A DNA stretch of 64,000 nucleotides from Hyposmocoma kahamanoa (GCF_003589595.1 NW_020654422.1:12720457-12784456), one strand, 5' to 3'. Numbered from the stretch's first letter, positions 11,606-24,625 are shown. Notes: generated by a model from the letters alone, not told the origin. Made by a program: numbers and translations.

Positions 11606-12084
11606 TCGTAACAAAACATCAGTCGCAAAACAAAACAGAATACGATACAGGTAATTAAAAAGCACAAGCAAAATCCCTACAACAGTCAGCATAACGTACT
11701 CTCTAATTTGGCTGTATCATCATAAAGTTCCACAAAGAACACTTCCGTAACAAGAACGCGAGCTACTGTAGTACGTAACGCAAGTAATTACCGAGGGCCG
11801 TAAATGAAATTTCGTATGCTAATTGACTAAATACAATTAAGGGAGCTCCGCTAAGATTGTGTGAGTGCCTCGGTGAGGCTTGTTCTCCTAGGTCGTAGTG
11901 TTACTGGATGAGATCTTAGATATGTCTTGCCTTGGCTGTTGTTTATAGAAATAAAAACAAAGAAATCTGGAAAACTGGGACAGAATCTGTCAGTATATTA
12001 GCAAATTTATTGCGACCGTCAATCCTTTGTCCTTTAAGTATACGCTATATAATAGGGTTATTTGTAACATACTAGGGCTATATT

Positions 12085-12392
12085 ACATTTTTTTTATATA
12101 ATATCAAGTGACGATCAAGTCGTGCGCCTCATGGTAAACTAACTACACGCCTGTCCATAACAGTTGCGGTGCCACTTAGAGTTTTAAACCGCAAAGGTCT
12201 GAGGGGCACTGCCACTGCGCCGTCACCCTGTGACAAGGTGAAAGTCCCTTGTGCCTGTAGTTTCACCAGCACTCTCACCCTTTAAAACCGGAACACACTA
12301 ATGCTGACATTACTGCTTCGCGGCAGAAATAGGTAAAGTGGCAGTAGTACCCTGGACGAACTCTTTCACAAGAGCTCTACTGTTACTAAAAT
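12085..12392 (-). repeat. family B repeat copy, nearly complete
   Basis: On the plus strand it starts with T-rich sequence and TAATATCAAGTGACG (the reversed tail) and ends GAGCTCTACTGTTACTA. It contains CGTGCGCCTCATGGTAAAC and CGGCAGAAATAGG. Confidence 0.85.
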
Positions 12393-12892
12393 TTTTGCTT
12401 CAATCAGAATAAATTATATATTATTCGTTTAGTTTTTCGTTTACATGGGACTTATCAACTTTTGTTTTAGTCGCTTCTAGTATATCGTAGAGGTTGACGT
12501 TAATTAAATATCAAGTAAAGGCTAGACGCAGGTGGCGGCCGCTCCGTGATAACGCGTGGCGTACTCTATTTCAGCTTCGGTTTTTGAGGTAAACCTTATT
12601 TACGTGCTTACGGTTTTTGCACCACTTTATTTAGATTTCGACTAAATTTATTGCGCTACGTTCTGTCAACTTTATTTATGGCTTACAAGATATAGTGACG
12701 TTAGACGTTAGAACAGTATTCCACTTCTCTACAATGTTAAATCAACTCAGAATTCTGTTGTTTGCCAGTCAGTTAATATTGTATGTTTAATTGATGATTT
12801 TATAATATTAGTTTATGGGAATTAAATGTATATCAGTGCAATCTCGCAGGATCTTCGATATTGATTCGTTTTCCTTACGACTGCATGATCTT

Positions 12893-13168
12893 ACTGGTGG
12901 GCACGGGTTTCTTCTTAGGCGAGGGTTTTAGGCCTTAGTCCGCTACGCCCAGGCCCAACGCGGGTTGAGGACTTCATACGTTTTTCACTGGTTGTGAACC
13001 TTCTTCGACGTGTAGGTTTCATCACGATGTTTACCTTCACCGGTAATCGCTCATGGTAAGTTTTATATTACATTTATTCCGAGAAACTCAGGAGTGCGAG
13101 TTCGGACTTGAACCCACTACCCTCTGCTTGAGAGGTCAAACAATAAGGCTATCACGGCGTCATTTTTT
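12893..13168 (-). mobile_element. tRNA-derived SINE, family I (Lepidoptera-wide type) copy 1
   Basis: Read on the plus strand it has GGGCACGGGTTTC, GCCTTAGTCCGC, AACCTTCTTCGACGTG, TTCATCACGATGTTT and TTCACCG, then CGAGAAACTC and a tRNA-like end (TTGAACCCACTACCCTCTGC, AGGCTATCACGGCG). The tRNA head is therefore at the right and the element lies on the minus strand. This layout is typical of a widespread lepidopteran SINE. The box B complement is slightly decayed. Confidence 0.8.
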
Positions 13169-13923
13169 TATATAAAATGATACTTATTTTAGTATATACA
13201 GAGCTTTAAGAGTCGTGGACTTGGCATGCAGTTGCTTAATGATAGTATAATTCGCTGCAAACTCGGAACTTTAACTGTGACTTTCTCGGCTTTGCGCAGA
13301 GTTTCTGGGCGCTGTAGAGATATCTTTGCTAGTCATCATACACTGTGTGAACATTTGGCACAGCTCTTAACAAAGTGGTTGCTTTTATTTGCTTGTATTG
13401 TAAATAAATTTCGTCTACAGTGTCTACAGTGTTAAGATTTTATTTTATTATTTTATTTTAACTTATTGGAAGACCAACGGTTATCTTACAGAGTGAAAAT
13501 AGAAATAATAATGGAGAGCCAATCAGTCCAAAAAGTCCTCACCGATAGACAAAAAAAAAGATGCTTCACCGATGCAACACTAGTGTTAAACGGGTCAATA
13601 CCGACCTGTTTCGACAATACATTGAAGCTGTTATTCGCACGTAAGTGACGGCCATTCCGACGAATATTACTATTACTTATATACAATAAAGTTACGATTT
13701 TATCATAACTTTATTGTGATTTTATTTTAATGACATGAACACTGTGATTTGTAACGCAATATTTATTTTATTATAAATCTTGAATAATATAAACTCCAAG
13801 AAAAACTCATATTATTGTTACCAATAAATTAGTAAGTTTTATTTCAAAGCAAAAAAGAAAACATAAGCATTACGATATATATTAAGTAAAACTTGCTTAA
13901 CCGACATTTCTCGGCCTTGTAAC
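13169..13923. other. gene-free interval
   Basis: The opposed ORFs at 13466-13648 (+) and 13486-13686 (-) overlap and show no domain. No repeat was recognised. Confidence 0.45.
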
Positions 13924-14106
13924 GCTGTATTGCACAATGCTACGATGTTGAACTAAGCATACAGAGACGAGCAGAGCAAGCGAAACTTTACCGTGAATAA
14001 CGAAAGTACTCATCTTCTTACGCCAAAAATATTTTTGAAGATAAATTCGCTTGCTCTGCTCGTCAATGTATGCTTAGTTCAAAACCAAGGTATTGTGCAA
14101 TACTGA
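13924..14106. mobile_element. MITE with terminal inverted repeats of about 58 bp
   Basis: The arms at 13927-13984 and 14046-14103 share GTATTGCACAAT, TTGAACTAAGCATACA and GACGAGCAGAGCAAGCGAA in inverted orientation, with a short mismatched block. The core of about 60 bp has no ORF. No clear target duplication was found, so the superfamily is unassigned. Confidence 0.7.
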
Positions 14107-15880
14107 AGGTAGCGATTAGTATATTTATGTAGTGAAAAAGGACAAACCATGTTATCACTGCAACTTTTAAAACCTTAAATGAAAACCACATAAACCACAA
14201 GAAACGTGGTAACTGGCCACAAAGGCCTTTTAAGGCTCTCAGTCTCAGTATAACGGCCATTATCCGACTGAGACCACAAGGTTTGTTTCTACATCTCTCG
14301 ACTATAAACATTGTGCTATCCACATTATACGCTTAATATAAAACACAATAAAAGAGTAGAGGCTCTTTTATTACTACCATAATGTAGCTTCTGAAAATGC
14401 ATTTACAGAACTTGTTCTTAAGTGAAATACAAAGAATTAGACTTTGTACAGGGACGCTAACGCGGTTTTATGTTCACTCGGTGTTATGGACACTCTGGTT
14501 ATAAATTACACTTAAATTAAATTCAAATAACAAAAAACAACATGCGATGTACAATTTAATGTGAACGGAATTATTAAAAAATATATAATATATTGGGTTA
14601 CGTACACTTTTATTCTTTATTTATTTATTTAGGAACATTTATGGAATTATATGTGATTTTCATCACTTCCATCGTATCTTAGACTATTATTACAAGGCTA
14701 TAGAACGTATTCATCAAATAAAGTCGGGTTTTTGCAAGTTTTCTACGGTGATGTCCTAGTATATAACTCATAATACCTACGGCGTTTCTGTACAGTTTAC
14801 ACTTTGGATTTTAGTCTTTTTCATTAAGGTGCTTTTGCATTCGGATTTCGGGCGTTTGTGCACAATCGCTATCCTGTATGTTTTCAAAGTTAGACTTATG
14901 TGGTGAGAGAATCTCGTAACTTGGTACAACACGGACTTTGCACTGTTCCTAAGGGAATTTTTCAGTTTAAGTTTTTTAATGCATTGTCTAAAGTTCTAGC
15001 TTTACATTGTAACAGAAAAACAACATGACGCAATAAAATATTCTATATAGTTTTAACGAATGATGCAGATAAAGAAAAAAATACTACCTGTAACCTAGAA
15101 TAGTTAGGATTAATATTAAATTATATTGAGGCCCAAGCCCATTCCTGAATTATAAAAATGCGAGTTACTGCAAAGTTTTGGCTATAAAAATTAAAACTTG
15201 TGACATTCTATGATAAGTTTTAGTAGGTTAAACATTTACAACCCACTTAATACTTCCGCAATCATAAAAATAGTCATAAAATTTTTATTACTAATATAAA
15301 TTAAGGGTCGACAAAAAGCAGGGTTTGCTATTCCACCCGCTTTCTCACTATGTACTAATCGCAAATAAATCTAGAGAAGTGGTATGGTAGTAAATTGAAC
15401 ACGTGACCGAGGGTCTAACTCAGCTGTAATCCAATGCCAATAAAAGGGAGGATAAAGTAAATATACCTGTGTGGAATTGAACTTACAGGAGTGTAGGTGA
15501 AAATACTCGTAGATCAAATGCGTCTTGTTAGTACATTTCGTTTGCATTTTTTTGTACTAAAGAGTCAAAATTAATAATTATTTGTTTAAGTTGCGTTGTA
15601 GTGGGGTAATAATAATAAAAGAGATTGTTTTGTAGTCGATCATTAGCCCGCATGGAGTCATCAAGCGCGCAAACGCTCGCGACGTGACCGCCGTACCAAG
15701 AGTTTCATTCGGCGTAACGTTGCGGAAAATATGTAATAGTAACAAAGGAGGAAAAGGGGAATTGCGACGCACAGGAACACGTCTACCGTATATGAGATTT
15801 TTGTTCCTACGAATGTAAGTTAAATTGCCAAACTCAAAATTATTATTTCTTTAAGGGGCAAGGAAAATATCGAGTTCATA
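14107..15880. other. gene-free AT-rich interval
   Basis: No supported gene, RNA or repeat. The ORFs at 14063-14323 and 15578-15772 have no recognised motif, and the first overlaps the MITE arm. Confidence 0.5.
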
Positions 15881-15884
15881 GGAT

Positions 15885-16860
15885 TTCGCAAATGTTACAC
15901 ATAGGAAATGAAACAATTTTTTCGGATCCAAATATCGTATATGGCGTTTTTTTGACAATCCAACTTTTTTTTAAATAAGTGCGCATTGTACTTTCATCTC
16001 ACTTGATGGAAAGTAACGATGAAGTCGACGATGGAGCATGCTCACCTAAATAATGCCTATTCACTCTCGCATTGAAAAGCCCCAAGTTATGCCGTTCAGG
16101 GAACAAGTTTACAGACAGGGAATTCCACTTCATAGCCGTTCGCCACATAAATATGGAAGCAAAACGCTTCACGCGAATTCTTGGACCGTCCACAACATAG
16201 GGGTGGAACCCCAGCCTACATCTAGTCCCCTGATGATGGAAAGGGGAAGGCGGATTTAATTCGTGCAATTCCCTCTCACGCTCTCCGTGACATAATGTTC
16301 AAGGCTTTCCAGCTTCACCTATACTAATTTCGGGTCATCTTATAGTCAGGTCAGAATACAAGGTGGCCAATTGGTAGTTAGCAGTATCATCCCGTAGGTG
16401 GCAGCAGTACTCCATACACGATCGGACCCGTGCTTGGTACAGCTGAAGCAACTGTTTCGGTGTGAACAACGCCTCACCCTGGAAAGGATGCCAAGCTTCC
16501 TGGCTGCATTTTTGGTCATGAACTCTATGTAACTTCCGAAGTTCAAATCGGGCGACAGGTCTTTCCAAGAAGCTGGAGGCGGTCCGCTATCGCGATGGAT
16601 ATATCACGAAATGTCGGAGTCAGGTCAAAGGGTCTCCGTTTTGTGGAGAATGGACATGCCTGCGTTGTGGTAGTGTTAAATTTCACAAGATTGGCATCGT
16701 CCCAACTGGAAATAGCCTTAAGTGTCAAATCAAACCCTTTACAGGTCTCACGTTCACGGGTAATTCTCCATCAGTCAGTGGTTGGGAGTTGCGATAAAAA
16801 TTGTTTGAAAAAACAAGTATATGTGACTTAGGTATGAAAAGATAGTTTTATTTCCGATGG
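15885..16860. mobile_element. Penelope-type hairpin, family C copy 2, split by a LINE
   Basis: The left arm piece at 15885-15957 (TGTTACACATAGGAAATGAA, TTCGGATCCAAAT, CAATCCAAC) and right piece at 16733-16860 (AAACCCTTTACAGGTCTCA, TTGTTTGAAAAAACAAGTAT, TAGTTTTATTTCC) match the two sides of the family C palindrome. The 770 bp between them is a minus-strand family E LINE, so the hairpin is older than that LINE insertion. Confidence 0.75.
15960..16732 (-). mobile_element. LINE RT remnant, family E copy 2
   Basis: Minus-strand remnant with its A-rich 3' end at the left (TTTTTTTTAAATAAG). Translated blocks are KNAARKLGILSRVRR and MEYCCHLRD (about 16335-16545), VKFNTTTTQACPFSTKRRPF (upstream) and a C-terminal HPYVVDGPRIRVKRFASIFM (about 16135-16215). 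Frameshifts separate them. It is 5'-truncated and inserted into the family C hairpin. Confidence 0.8.
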
Positions 16861-17004
16861 ACAAGCAAAATGTTATGGAAAATCTGCATAAAACCTACGA
16901 GTCCTTATATAGATACATTTTTATGTCATTTTTCCAATGTAAATGTTTACTTATGCCTACTAGAATAGTATTTATACTACCAATTACCAGACCTTTTTTT
17001 AATA

Positions 17005-17462
17005 TATAATAGACACACGCTTGGCCACAATCTCACATGATATTAAGCGACGATGTGACCGACGATGGGAAGCGTTTGCCTAAAATATGCCTATTCACTC
17101 TAGCCTTGAATAGCCCCAAAAATTGTACTTTTCGGGAAATACAGATACCGACACAGAGCCGGTAGAGCACTCCATTCCTTTGCCGTACGCATCAGAAAGG
17201 AGGAAGCAAAGCGCTTAATGCGAATAGGTGGAATATCAACGACATAAGAATAGAGTGCTCCAGACCTTTTAGTCTATCGAAGGAGGAACGGTGAGGGTGG
17301 AACTAAATTGAAAAGTTCCTGTGCACACTCCCCGAAATGTATCCGACAGAAAACCGACAAGCAGGCTACTTTTCTGCGATGGTCGAGATTTTGTAGCTTC
17401 GACTTCACAAGAGAATTGTTCTTAATAAGTCTCTTTGCTTTTCGCTCCACCGAGTCCAACTA
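17005..17462 (-). mobile_element. LINE RT C-terminal remnant, related to family E (diverged)
   Basis: Minus strand. MDSVERKAKRLIKNN, then RRKVACLSVFCRIHFGECAQ and LFNLVPPSPF (17274-17459), followed after a stop by VVDIPPIRIKRFA (about 17200-17250). These are the usual C-terminal blocks of this LINE group. It starts within a recognisable domain, so it is a 5'-truncated dead copy. Confidence 0.8.
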
Positions 17463-17539
17463 GGAATTTCCTTGTATAGTAGCAAAGTAATGAAAAATCT
17501 CCGGAACACTACTACCCAGAATATCCAGACCAGAACCAA

Positions 17540-17625
17540 CTTAGGAAAGGGAAAAACTTAAGGAATCGAACGTCCTTGTCTAGCGCCCACAGTATTAACT
17601 CCTGGGCCACTGAGGTCTTCAATTG
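17540..17625 (-). mobile_element. tRNA-derived SINE head fragment
   Basis: The minus strand gives GACCTCAGTGGCCCAGGAGT (box A-like) and, after about 30 nt, GTTCGATTCC (box B). Only the tRNA-like head is clear. It resembles the family 3 head. Confidence 0.55.
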
Positions 17626-18995
17626 GTAAAATTTTCATTAAAAACAAACCACAATTACATTCCGATACAATACGCAATACTTTTACTACATACTATAATG
17701 TTAAATATTCATTAAATAATTGCAAATACATTTTTATTATTAATGTTAATATTTCTTTCCTCGTGTTGCTTGTGCAATGGCTGATATTTTGGTACTCCAT
17801 AAACCTATAAAGCGAATAATTTCGGAACCTTTGTAGAACAACAGGTTTTATGATGTACAATCGAGGAAATGAAGTCTTGACTAATCCGAATACTCTAAAA
17901 GAAAAATCTTAAGGGCGTCTTGAAATTAGGCGCTTATAGAAGCGCTGTAGCCGCGCCACTATTAATTTCCATATAATATTTAGAAGCGTAGTTGCAGCAT
18001 CACTATTGTGACACGCACGCGCCATTTATGTAGTGACAATTAGTTAACTAAAAATTACTTAATCGCCACAGACGTGCGGCTGCCGTGCCACAGTCGCGCC
18101 ACTGCTGCGCTTCTACAAGCGTGTAATTTGAAGGCGCCCTTATAATTCATCCTTAATTTCAGAGATTACCCAGTGGTCCTTAGTGCCTAGGTGTTTTTTT
18201 TCAGTAGGCTAAAGGCCCGGTTAAAAATTAAATGACGTATTTACCGACAAACTTTAATGATAAATTTTAATGGTCATTAAACATCAGACAGATTCTTATC
18301 TGTCTGTTAGTTATTCTTCTATAAAAATTACTAGATAGATATGATATAGAAATGAAGGGTTTTTGAATGAAAGATGACTTAAACTTCTGATTTTAGAGAT
18401 ATCCAAGTAATGTCGTTTAAAGTGTTATACTCGGTAAAAAATTCCAATTGGTAGCTGATCGCTGATCGATGATGAACGTGAAAGCGTTTCGTGCAAATTG
18501 GAGAAATTTTTGAGTGACGTCTAACGGTATATTAAAATAGACCGACGTGGCAGTGTATTTTAGGGCACGCCAATATTAAATACAATGAATACCGCGCACT
18601 AGCAAGGCAAAGTCTGAAGCAATGTAATTATAGTTTTTATTCAAAGTCGTAAGCATAAAAATTCCTCGCCAGTACGTCGAGCCTCCTAACTCGGATTATG
18701 AAAGTAATAAAAAGAGGGAATACTCCGAGTAACGGATGGAAGTGGCTGGCTTTTTATTTGTTCGCATTGTTATGTACCAAGTTAGTGGTTTTATGTATTA
18801 TAGGGCGAATATATTTTCACAGCGCCATTGAAATATAATTTTCATATTATATTGTGTTCCGTATTTATTTTTGCTATATATACATTAAAAATACAAAGAA
18901 GACTAAATGGTTATTAGTAACAAATCGCACTAGAAAAGTTAGAAGACAGCCCTGGCGACCGTCACGCACATAAATGAAGTATTTTAGTTTTGTTT
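17626..18995. other. gene-free interval
   Basis: I see no supported gene or known repeat. GCGCCAC-type motifs recur at about 17950-18125, with the pairs TTAGAAGCGTAG and GTGTAATTTGAAGGCGCCCT. The latter phrase also occurs near 6485, which suggests a low-copy repeat. Confidence 0.4.
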
Positions 18996-18999
18996 TACG

Positions 19000-19125
19000 G
19001 TACCAAGTGACGGAATGAACAAGTCGTGCGCCTGGTGGTAAGCGACACGCCTATACATAACAGTTGCACTGCCACTCAGAGCTTTAAATCTCACTCTATT
19101 CACTAGGTGCTCTACTGCTGTAAGA
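19000..19125 (-). repeat. family B repeat copy, internally deleted
   Basis: Begins ACCAAGTGACGGAATGAAC, continues to CAGAGCTTTAAATCTC and then jumps to the distal GTGCTCTACTGCTG. The middle of the repeat is missing. Confidence 0.75.
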
Positions 19126-19169
19126 TGTAAATTGATCAAACTTAATGACTTTCAATATATATATAAAAC

Positions 19170-19376
19170 TGCCTCCGTGACCGAATGGTTACGATGCTGG
19201 ACTGCCACGCAGAGGTCCCAGGTTCGATTCCCGCGTTTGTATGGCCTACATTTATTTCTCTCGTGAGTTTGGGTGTAATTTATGGTTGTCATGTGTATGT
19301 CCATGGCACCAGCGACATAGGGTTTCCATAGTGCGGGGCTATGTTGAGTGTGTGCGTTATTATTATTATTATTATT
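19170..19376 (+). mobile_element. tRNA-derived SINE, family A copy with (TTA)n tail
   Basis: Head TGCCTCCGTGACCGAATGGT, box B GGTTCGATTCCC, then a small deletion of the CGGGCCGGGAG segment, the body to GCTATGTTGAGTGTG and a (TTA) tail of about six units. The TTA tail, where copy 1 has poly-A, indicates variable 3' ends. Confidence 0.9.
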
Positions 19377-19379
19377 CAA

Positions 19380-22300
19380 TAGACACGACTCAGAAACTTG
19401 TATCTGGAATCGTGTCACGTCGGTTTTCCGTTTAATTCTACAGTTTCAAAATGACAAAAAGCTCAAAATTAATAATTTTGTACGAAAAGGTTTCAACTTC
19501 ATCGTAATTTCTCTAGACCATATAATATTTCCTTTAGATTTTGAAAAACAACGATAGAAGGTAAAATTAATACTTTATACTAATAGTTATATTTTTATGC
19601 ATTCACTACATTATTTTGATGATCATCCATCTTCTCAATGCGTGCAAAACTTCAGTTGCGGGGCCTGATTCAATTAAATAACATAAAGCTTGTGTTCGTA
19701 TATCAGGTGATACCATTAAAAAACGAAGAAAACACGGGAAGACACAGATATATTTTAATGAATTATATATAATAACTAGATGGCTCGCGTTGCGCCGGGC
19801 TTTCTTATATATTTGTGACTGGTTGGAAATTGACTTTTTATTTCTGGTCAGAATTTTTTTTTACTTTAGGGAGCAGGATTATTAATATGATTTTGTTAGG
19901 GTTATTAGGGTCGTATTCTTAAACATCTCAGAAAATCTCACCGGTAAATATAATTGATAGTTGCAGTGATTCAGCATACTTAATTTTGTATGGCGTATAT
20001 CTTAGATTCGCCATATTGGTAAATGTTTGGTCACGATAGAACCTGACCTGGATCCTTGATAATTTGCAAATTTTTTTCATTAAATGATTTTGTACACCCT
20101 CGTGAGATCGTAGCTCCTGACAGGCAGGCTGAAAATCAGTGCTGTGCAATCCAAGTCTGCCCAGCATATACCTTTAGAGTTCAGAATCCTGGTCATACCA
20201 CAATGTTATAGAATAGCCATAGTTATAGAATTTTGTTTTAGTTTACTATCTATATGTAAGACTTTTCAACTATATGTTAAGTGGAATTTGAATTTAAAAG
20301 TTCACGACATCTGCAGATTCCAGATGCAAACCGTAGGACCATTGGTGGATCATCTAGTTAAGGTTTAGCATTGTGACCGAAAAAAATTGACAAATGAGTT
20401 CTTGAACCCCTAACGAAGTAATGATAAAAACAAATAACACTTCTTGAAAATGTCAAAGTTAGGTTCTAATATTAAAAATAGTCCATGAATAGTATTCCAA
20501 AACAAAATGTTAAAAAACAAATTATAATCTCGCTATAAAAAGGCGGATCGTCTAGAAACGTAATCCGTTTATTGATTCTCCGAGCCTCGAGTTTATAGCT
20601 CATCGCCGGCAAATAACCGTTTTATTGCTCTTATTTGACTTTTGCAAGTTTTTCATCGGGAAAACAGCTGACTTTTCCGCAGGTACGAGAAGCGAGACTT
20701 TAGATTGCAACTACTTATATATATATATAAGAGCGTTGTTTGTTTAGCGTCTACCTGGTTTTTCCGTGAGCTCTACAAAGATTGAAAAAACAAACTTTGA
20801 GTGTGCTAAAAGTTGCATGTGCACATATAAAATTGTTATAAACTCAAGAGTTCAGTATATAACAATTTTTTATTTAACAAGATATATGTAGATTCTTAGA
20901 AATTCTGGCGTTTGGATAAGGATAAAAAAAAACTAAATTGTACTTAAAAATCGTTTTGAATAAAAATATGAACCTAGACTATAAGAGAATCTCTCTAACT
21001 TATTGATTGAACATTTTGATACGCCGAAGCGCTGTCAATACTGACTTGCTTCCTCGTAACATTTAACAAATACTTAGAATAGCCCTTTATTTGCTGAATT
21101 GATAAAAAAAGTTAAAAAAATGAAAAAATGTAAGGTTTGCATGCGATCCAATTTGTAGCTGTGAATGGGGACTGATTGTGAATTTTAGCGCTACATTTCT
21201 GTACCGTTTGTGCCAGTCAGCGTTGCAGTAGCTGTACTATGAGGTAATGCTAGATACGAGGGGTTGTGAGCATAGTGACGTTCTACGTAATCGTAATTTA
21301 AAATTATCTTTCTTACAAAGTCAAAGCCAAAGTTCTTTCTTTCTTTCTTCTTATCTTTTCATTATCTTGCACACTCATGCATTATTTACCAATTCCTTAT
21401 TAAACAATTTAAAAGCAAGATTTTTTTCTTTATATATTTTGCATTTGCTTTCTTCAATTATTATTTAAACGAATATAAGGTAGTTTAAGACAGCAGCTTT
21501 GTTTTCAAGTTTCCTATTTGTTATACGGTAAACAAATTGGTATATAAATTATAATACCGTACGTTATTGAAGTAAGGTAGAAAGTTGAACTCATACAGGT
21601 TATATTCTTAAAAACAAGGCTTGTGACTGTAGCCACGAACTCCAGTTAAGCGTACTTTACTGGAATAACCTGATTATAACCTGATGATTTCAATATAGTA
21701 AACCTAAGATTTAACGCGTTCACCATGACCGCATCCGAACGCAAATAGTCACGTATTTTGTACGTGGCTTTAAAATTCTTCTCCAAGGATCCCGCAGCGG
21801 GAAGTTACAAATTCAATGTTAAAGTATAATGCAAAATTTGAACTAAAATAAATGTGAATGTATTTTCACAAAATTTATTTTATTTCTTTATTTATATACC
21901 TTTTAAATACAGTGGCTTTTTTTGTAATTGGAAATGGAGGTTTTCATTACAAAAATGTGTTCAAAAGGTAATATTTAAAATAATACAGACTCACAGAAAG
22001 TCTCATTTTACAGAAAAATTAAACATCATTAGAAACATTTCAAATTAAAAAAAATAACGCAAAATTTTCATTTGGATATTCGAAAACAATTAGTACTCGT
22101 GGAAAGTATAAATAAAAAAAATAAATAAAAAGTGTTTATTTACGTTCACTTAAACCTAGTTTACAGCAAATTTGTTGGGGAACTCCATTTAAACAAAATA
22201 ATTGCTTGTGCTAGGAGACCCCGCACTTCCATGTTAGGGTTCTATGTGACCAGGTAAGTTACGACTAGTTCAGTCACAGGATCTATATAATTAATTAAAT

Positions 22301-22925
22301 TAAAATTACAAAGAGAATAAATAACATCATTTGTGTGTGTGTGTGTTTGCGTAACTTTACGTAAATTTCCAAAATATGTAGGAGTACAGTATATCTATTA
22401 TAAGATATCCATAAGGGATTCAGTCTGTTCATAATTTAAAGTCTGCAGCTAGTCACATACAACTTTTTTGCAATCGTGGGTCTTTAAAGGGTAAATCAAG
22501 AGATTTTTATTAATTTTAGTGTACAGGTAAGATGCACGTCTATTAAATTGTTTACCAGCAAAGGTTGCTTTTACATTATCGTAGGGAATCACAATATTAA
22601 ATATCCTTTTTTTTCACTACGCAAGGGTCATAACTTTGAGTTTTATGGATCCTTAAATTCACCAGAGGTATGTATAATTTTCGTACTGACAGGACTTTGG
22701 CAAACTTATAGAGGTCATCAGTGGGATATCTAGGATATATAGGGTTTGAAATACTTTACCTTCAATAGTGATCTCTGACCTCTTTCTACATGTATGAATA
22801 TTGATTTAACAGCTCCACCCCAGATATTAGTACTGATTACTGATTACAGTATGTTAGTACTGATTGAGCTAAGGCAATATGGATTTTTGTTAACAGACCT
22901 TTATTTGCAGAGTACCTGAGAGTTT
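19380..22925. other. long gene-free AT-rich interval
   Basis: No gene is supported over 3.5 kb. It contains simple repeats: (TA)n near 20718-20731, TTTC runs near 21334-21350 and (GT)n at about 22332-22348. The sequence at 20545-20700 is less AT-rich and looks single-copy, but without reading frame support. The minus ORF at 19928-20167 is unidentified. Confidence 0.5.
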
Positions 22926-22927
22926 TA

Positions 22928-23060
22928 AAAGTCCAGATAGACGTGACTGTCAGGATGGCTGGTCGCCTGTATATGCTACCATTTCTAAATAATTGCTACC
23001 TTTGATATATATACCAACACCTGCCTTTTGTATTATGGCAATAAAACACGAAAAACTTTT
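22928..23060 (+). mobile_element. 3' end of a LINE, inverted relative to its neighbour
   Basis: Reads GTCCAGATAGACGTGACTGT, GGCTGGTCGCCTG, GCTACC repeats, TTGATATATATACCAACACC and GGCAATAAAACACG. The same string occurs in reverse complement at 23222-23365, where it is continuous with the LINE RT pseudogene. This is therefore a second 3' end placed tail to tail. AATAAA near its end is a plausible polyadenylation signal. Confidence 0.7.
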
Positions 23061-23221
23061 ACTTTTTTAATTTAATCAGGCACTTCGTCGTAAAATTTTC
23101 AATCGGTTATATTTTTTAACTAATGTAGATAAGAAGCGTATACCATTAATTCGTGAAGGTAGCAAACTACTTATACTTATACTTCTGGAAAATCTGTTCG
23201 TGCTGAACAAAGTGGCGTATA

Positions 23222-24625
23222 TATATCAAAAGTTGGTATATACATATATCAAAGGTAGCAATTATTTAGAAAAGGTAGCAAATAGGTAGCAATTCTTGAA
23301 TATACACTCAATGGCAGATGCGATAGGCGACCAGCTATCCTAACGGTCACCAGATGGACTTCCTAGTTCTGCTAGACACTAAATCTAGATGAGGGTACCA
23401 CGATAAATTTTGGTCTAGAACAACACCGAGGTACTTAGTTTTATCAACCTTAGCAATGATTGGGCAAACACAGTCTTTGCCGAAGATATCACAGTTGTGA
23501 ATTTTAAGAACAAAGTTCTTGTCTGGTTGATTATTGTTCTGAATGGGGAAGCAAATGTAATTAGTTTTTGTAGTATTTAATGTAAGGAGATTAGCATTAA
23601 GTCATTTTGTAACCGTTTCCAGTCCCAAATTTGCATTAATACGCACCCTCTCCCATGTATCACCAGTAAACACAATCGCAGTATCGTCAGCATAACAAAA
23701 GGTTTGATCAGAAGCCAAAGTTATATTAGATAAGTCATTTATATAAATGAGAAATAGGGTTGGTCCCAAAACACTCCCCTGAGGAACTCCGAAAGCAATA
23801 TTCTCATCTTCGCTTATGAAATCACCTACCTTAATCCGTTGCGTTCTATTAGTTAAATAGGTGTAGCAGACCTTCTGAGATACCGCGAATTCCCACATTC
23901 TCAAGGTTTTGTACAAGAATGGGAACAGAGACGGTATCAAATGCCTTTTTTAGATCTAGAAAAACACAAAGACATTTTTTGTCTGTATCGAATTTTTCGC
24001 CGATTAGAGAAGTGAGCGAGATCACAGCATCTGCTGTCGAGAGCTGTTTACGGAACCCAAATTGGTTATTAGACAAAACCTTACATTTATTAAGAAAATT
24101 GATTAGCCGAACATTTATTAAGTTTTCTATGCTTTTAGATATACAGTTCAGGACCGATATAGAGCGATAGTTATTTACATCGTCTCTGTCTCTACTTTAG
24201 TAAACCGGTGTCACAATAGATAGATTATTTTAGGTGCAGTGGGGAATTACCTGTGTTAAAGCACAAGTTCGCCAAGTGACTAAGTAAAGGTTTAAAGACA
24301 TATTTACCTTCTTTAAGGATAGCGTTGGGTAAGTTATCCCAACCATGAGAGCTGTTCGAAAGCTGTTTCTGTGAGAAATCTAGGGTCATTAGTATGTTTT
24401 CAATTTCAGATGGATCGGTACCCAAGAGCATAAAAGATGAAATATGTGTGGATGTTAAATTGTTATAGAAAGAGTGTGCCTTGAGTATTGGCCTTGGACA
24501 ATATCTCTGTAGCTAAACTCTGGCCAATACTGACGAAGTATTTGTTAGTATAATTAACAGATAACAAGGGTGAAGGGGAGTGATAAAGAAGGTTAATATT
24601 AGTAGTTTTAATTTGCTTTTTTCGA
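23222..24625 (-). mobile_element. Jockey/CR1-like LINE, RT pseudogene (family F)
   Basis: Minus-strand RT with most core motifs still readable. The upstream linker NKYFVSIGQSLATEILS is at about 24470-24520. WDNLPNAILKEGKYVF is at about 24290-24340. SNNQFGFRKQLSTADAV and motif A FLDLKKAFD are at 23930-24075. Motif B GVPQGSVLGPTLFLIYINDL is near 23735-23800, and motif C YADD is near 23680. The thumb region WYPHLDLVSSRTRKS is at about 23340-23390. Defects are a frameshift at about 23880 between motifs A and B, a TGA where Trp is usual at about 23600, and several stops near 24100-24220. The endonuclease domain is missing. The 3' UTR extends to about 23222. Confidence 0.85.

Noticed and set aside
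19928..20167. 79-aa minus-strand ORF as a host exon
   Set aside because: No motif, no splice context and no similarity recognised. Left unassigned.
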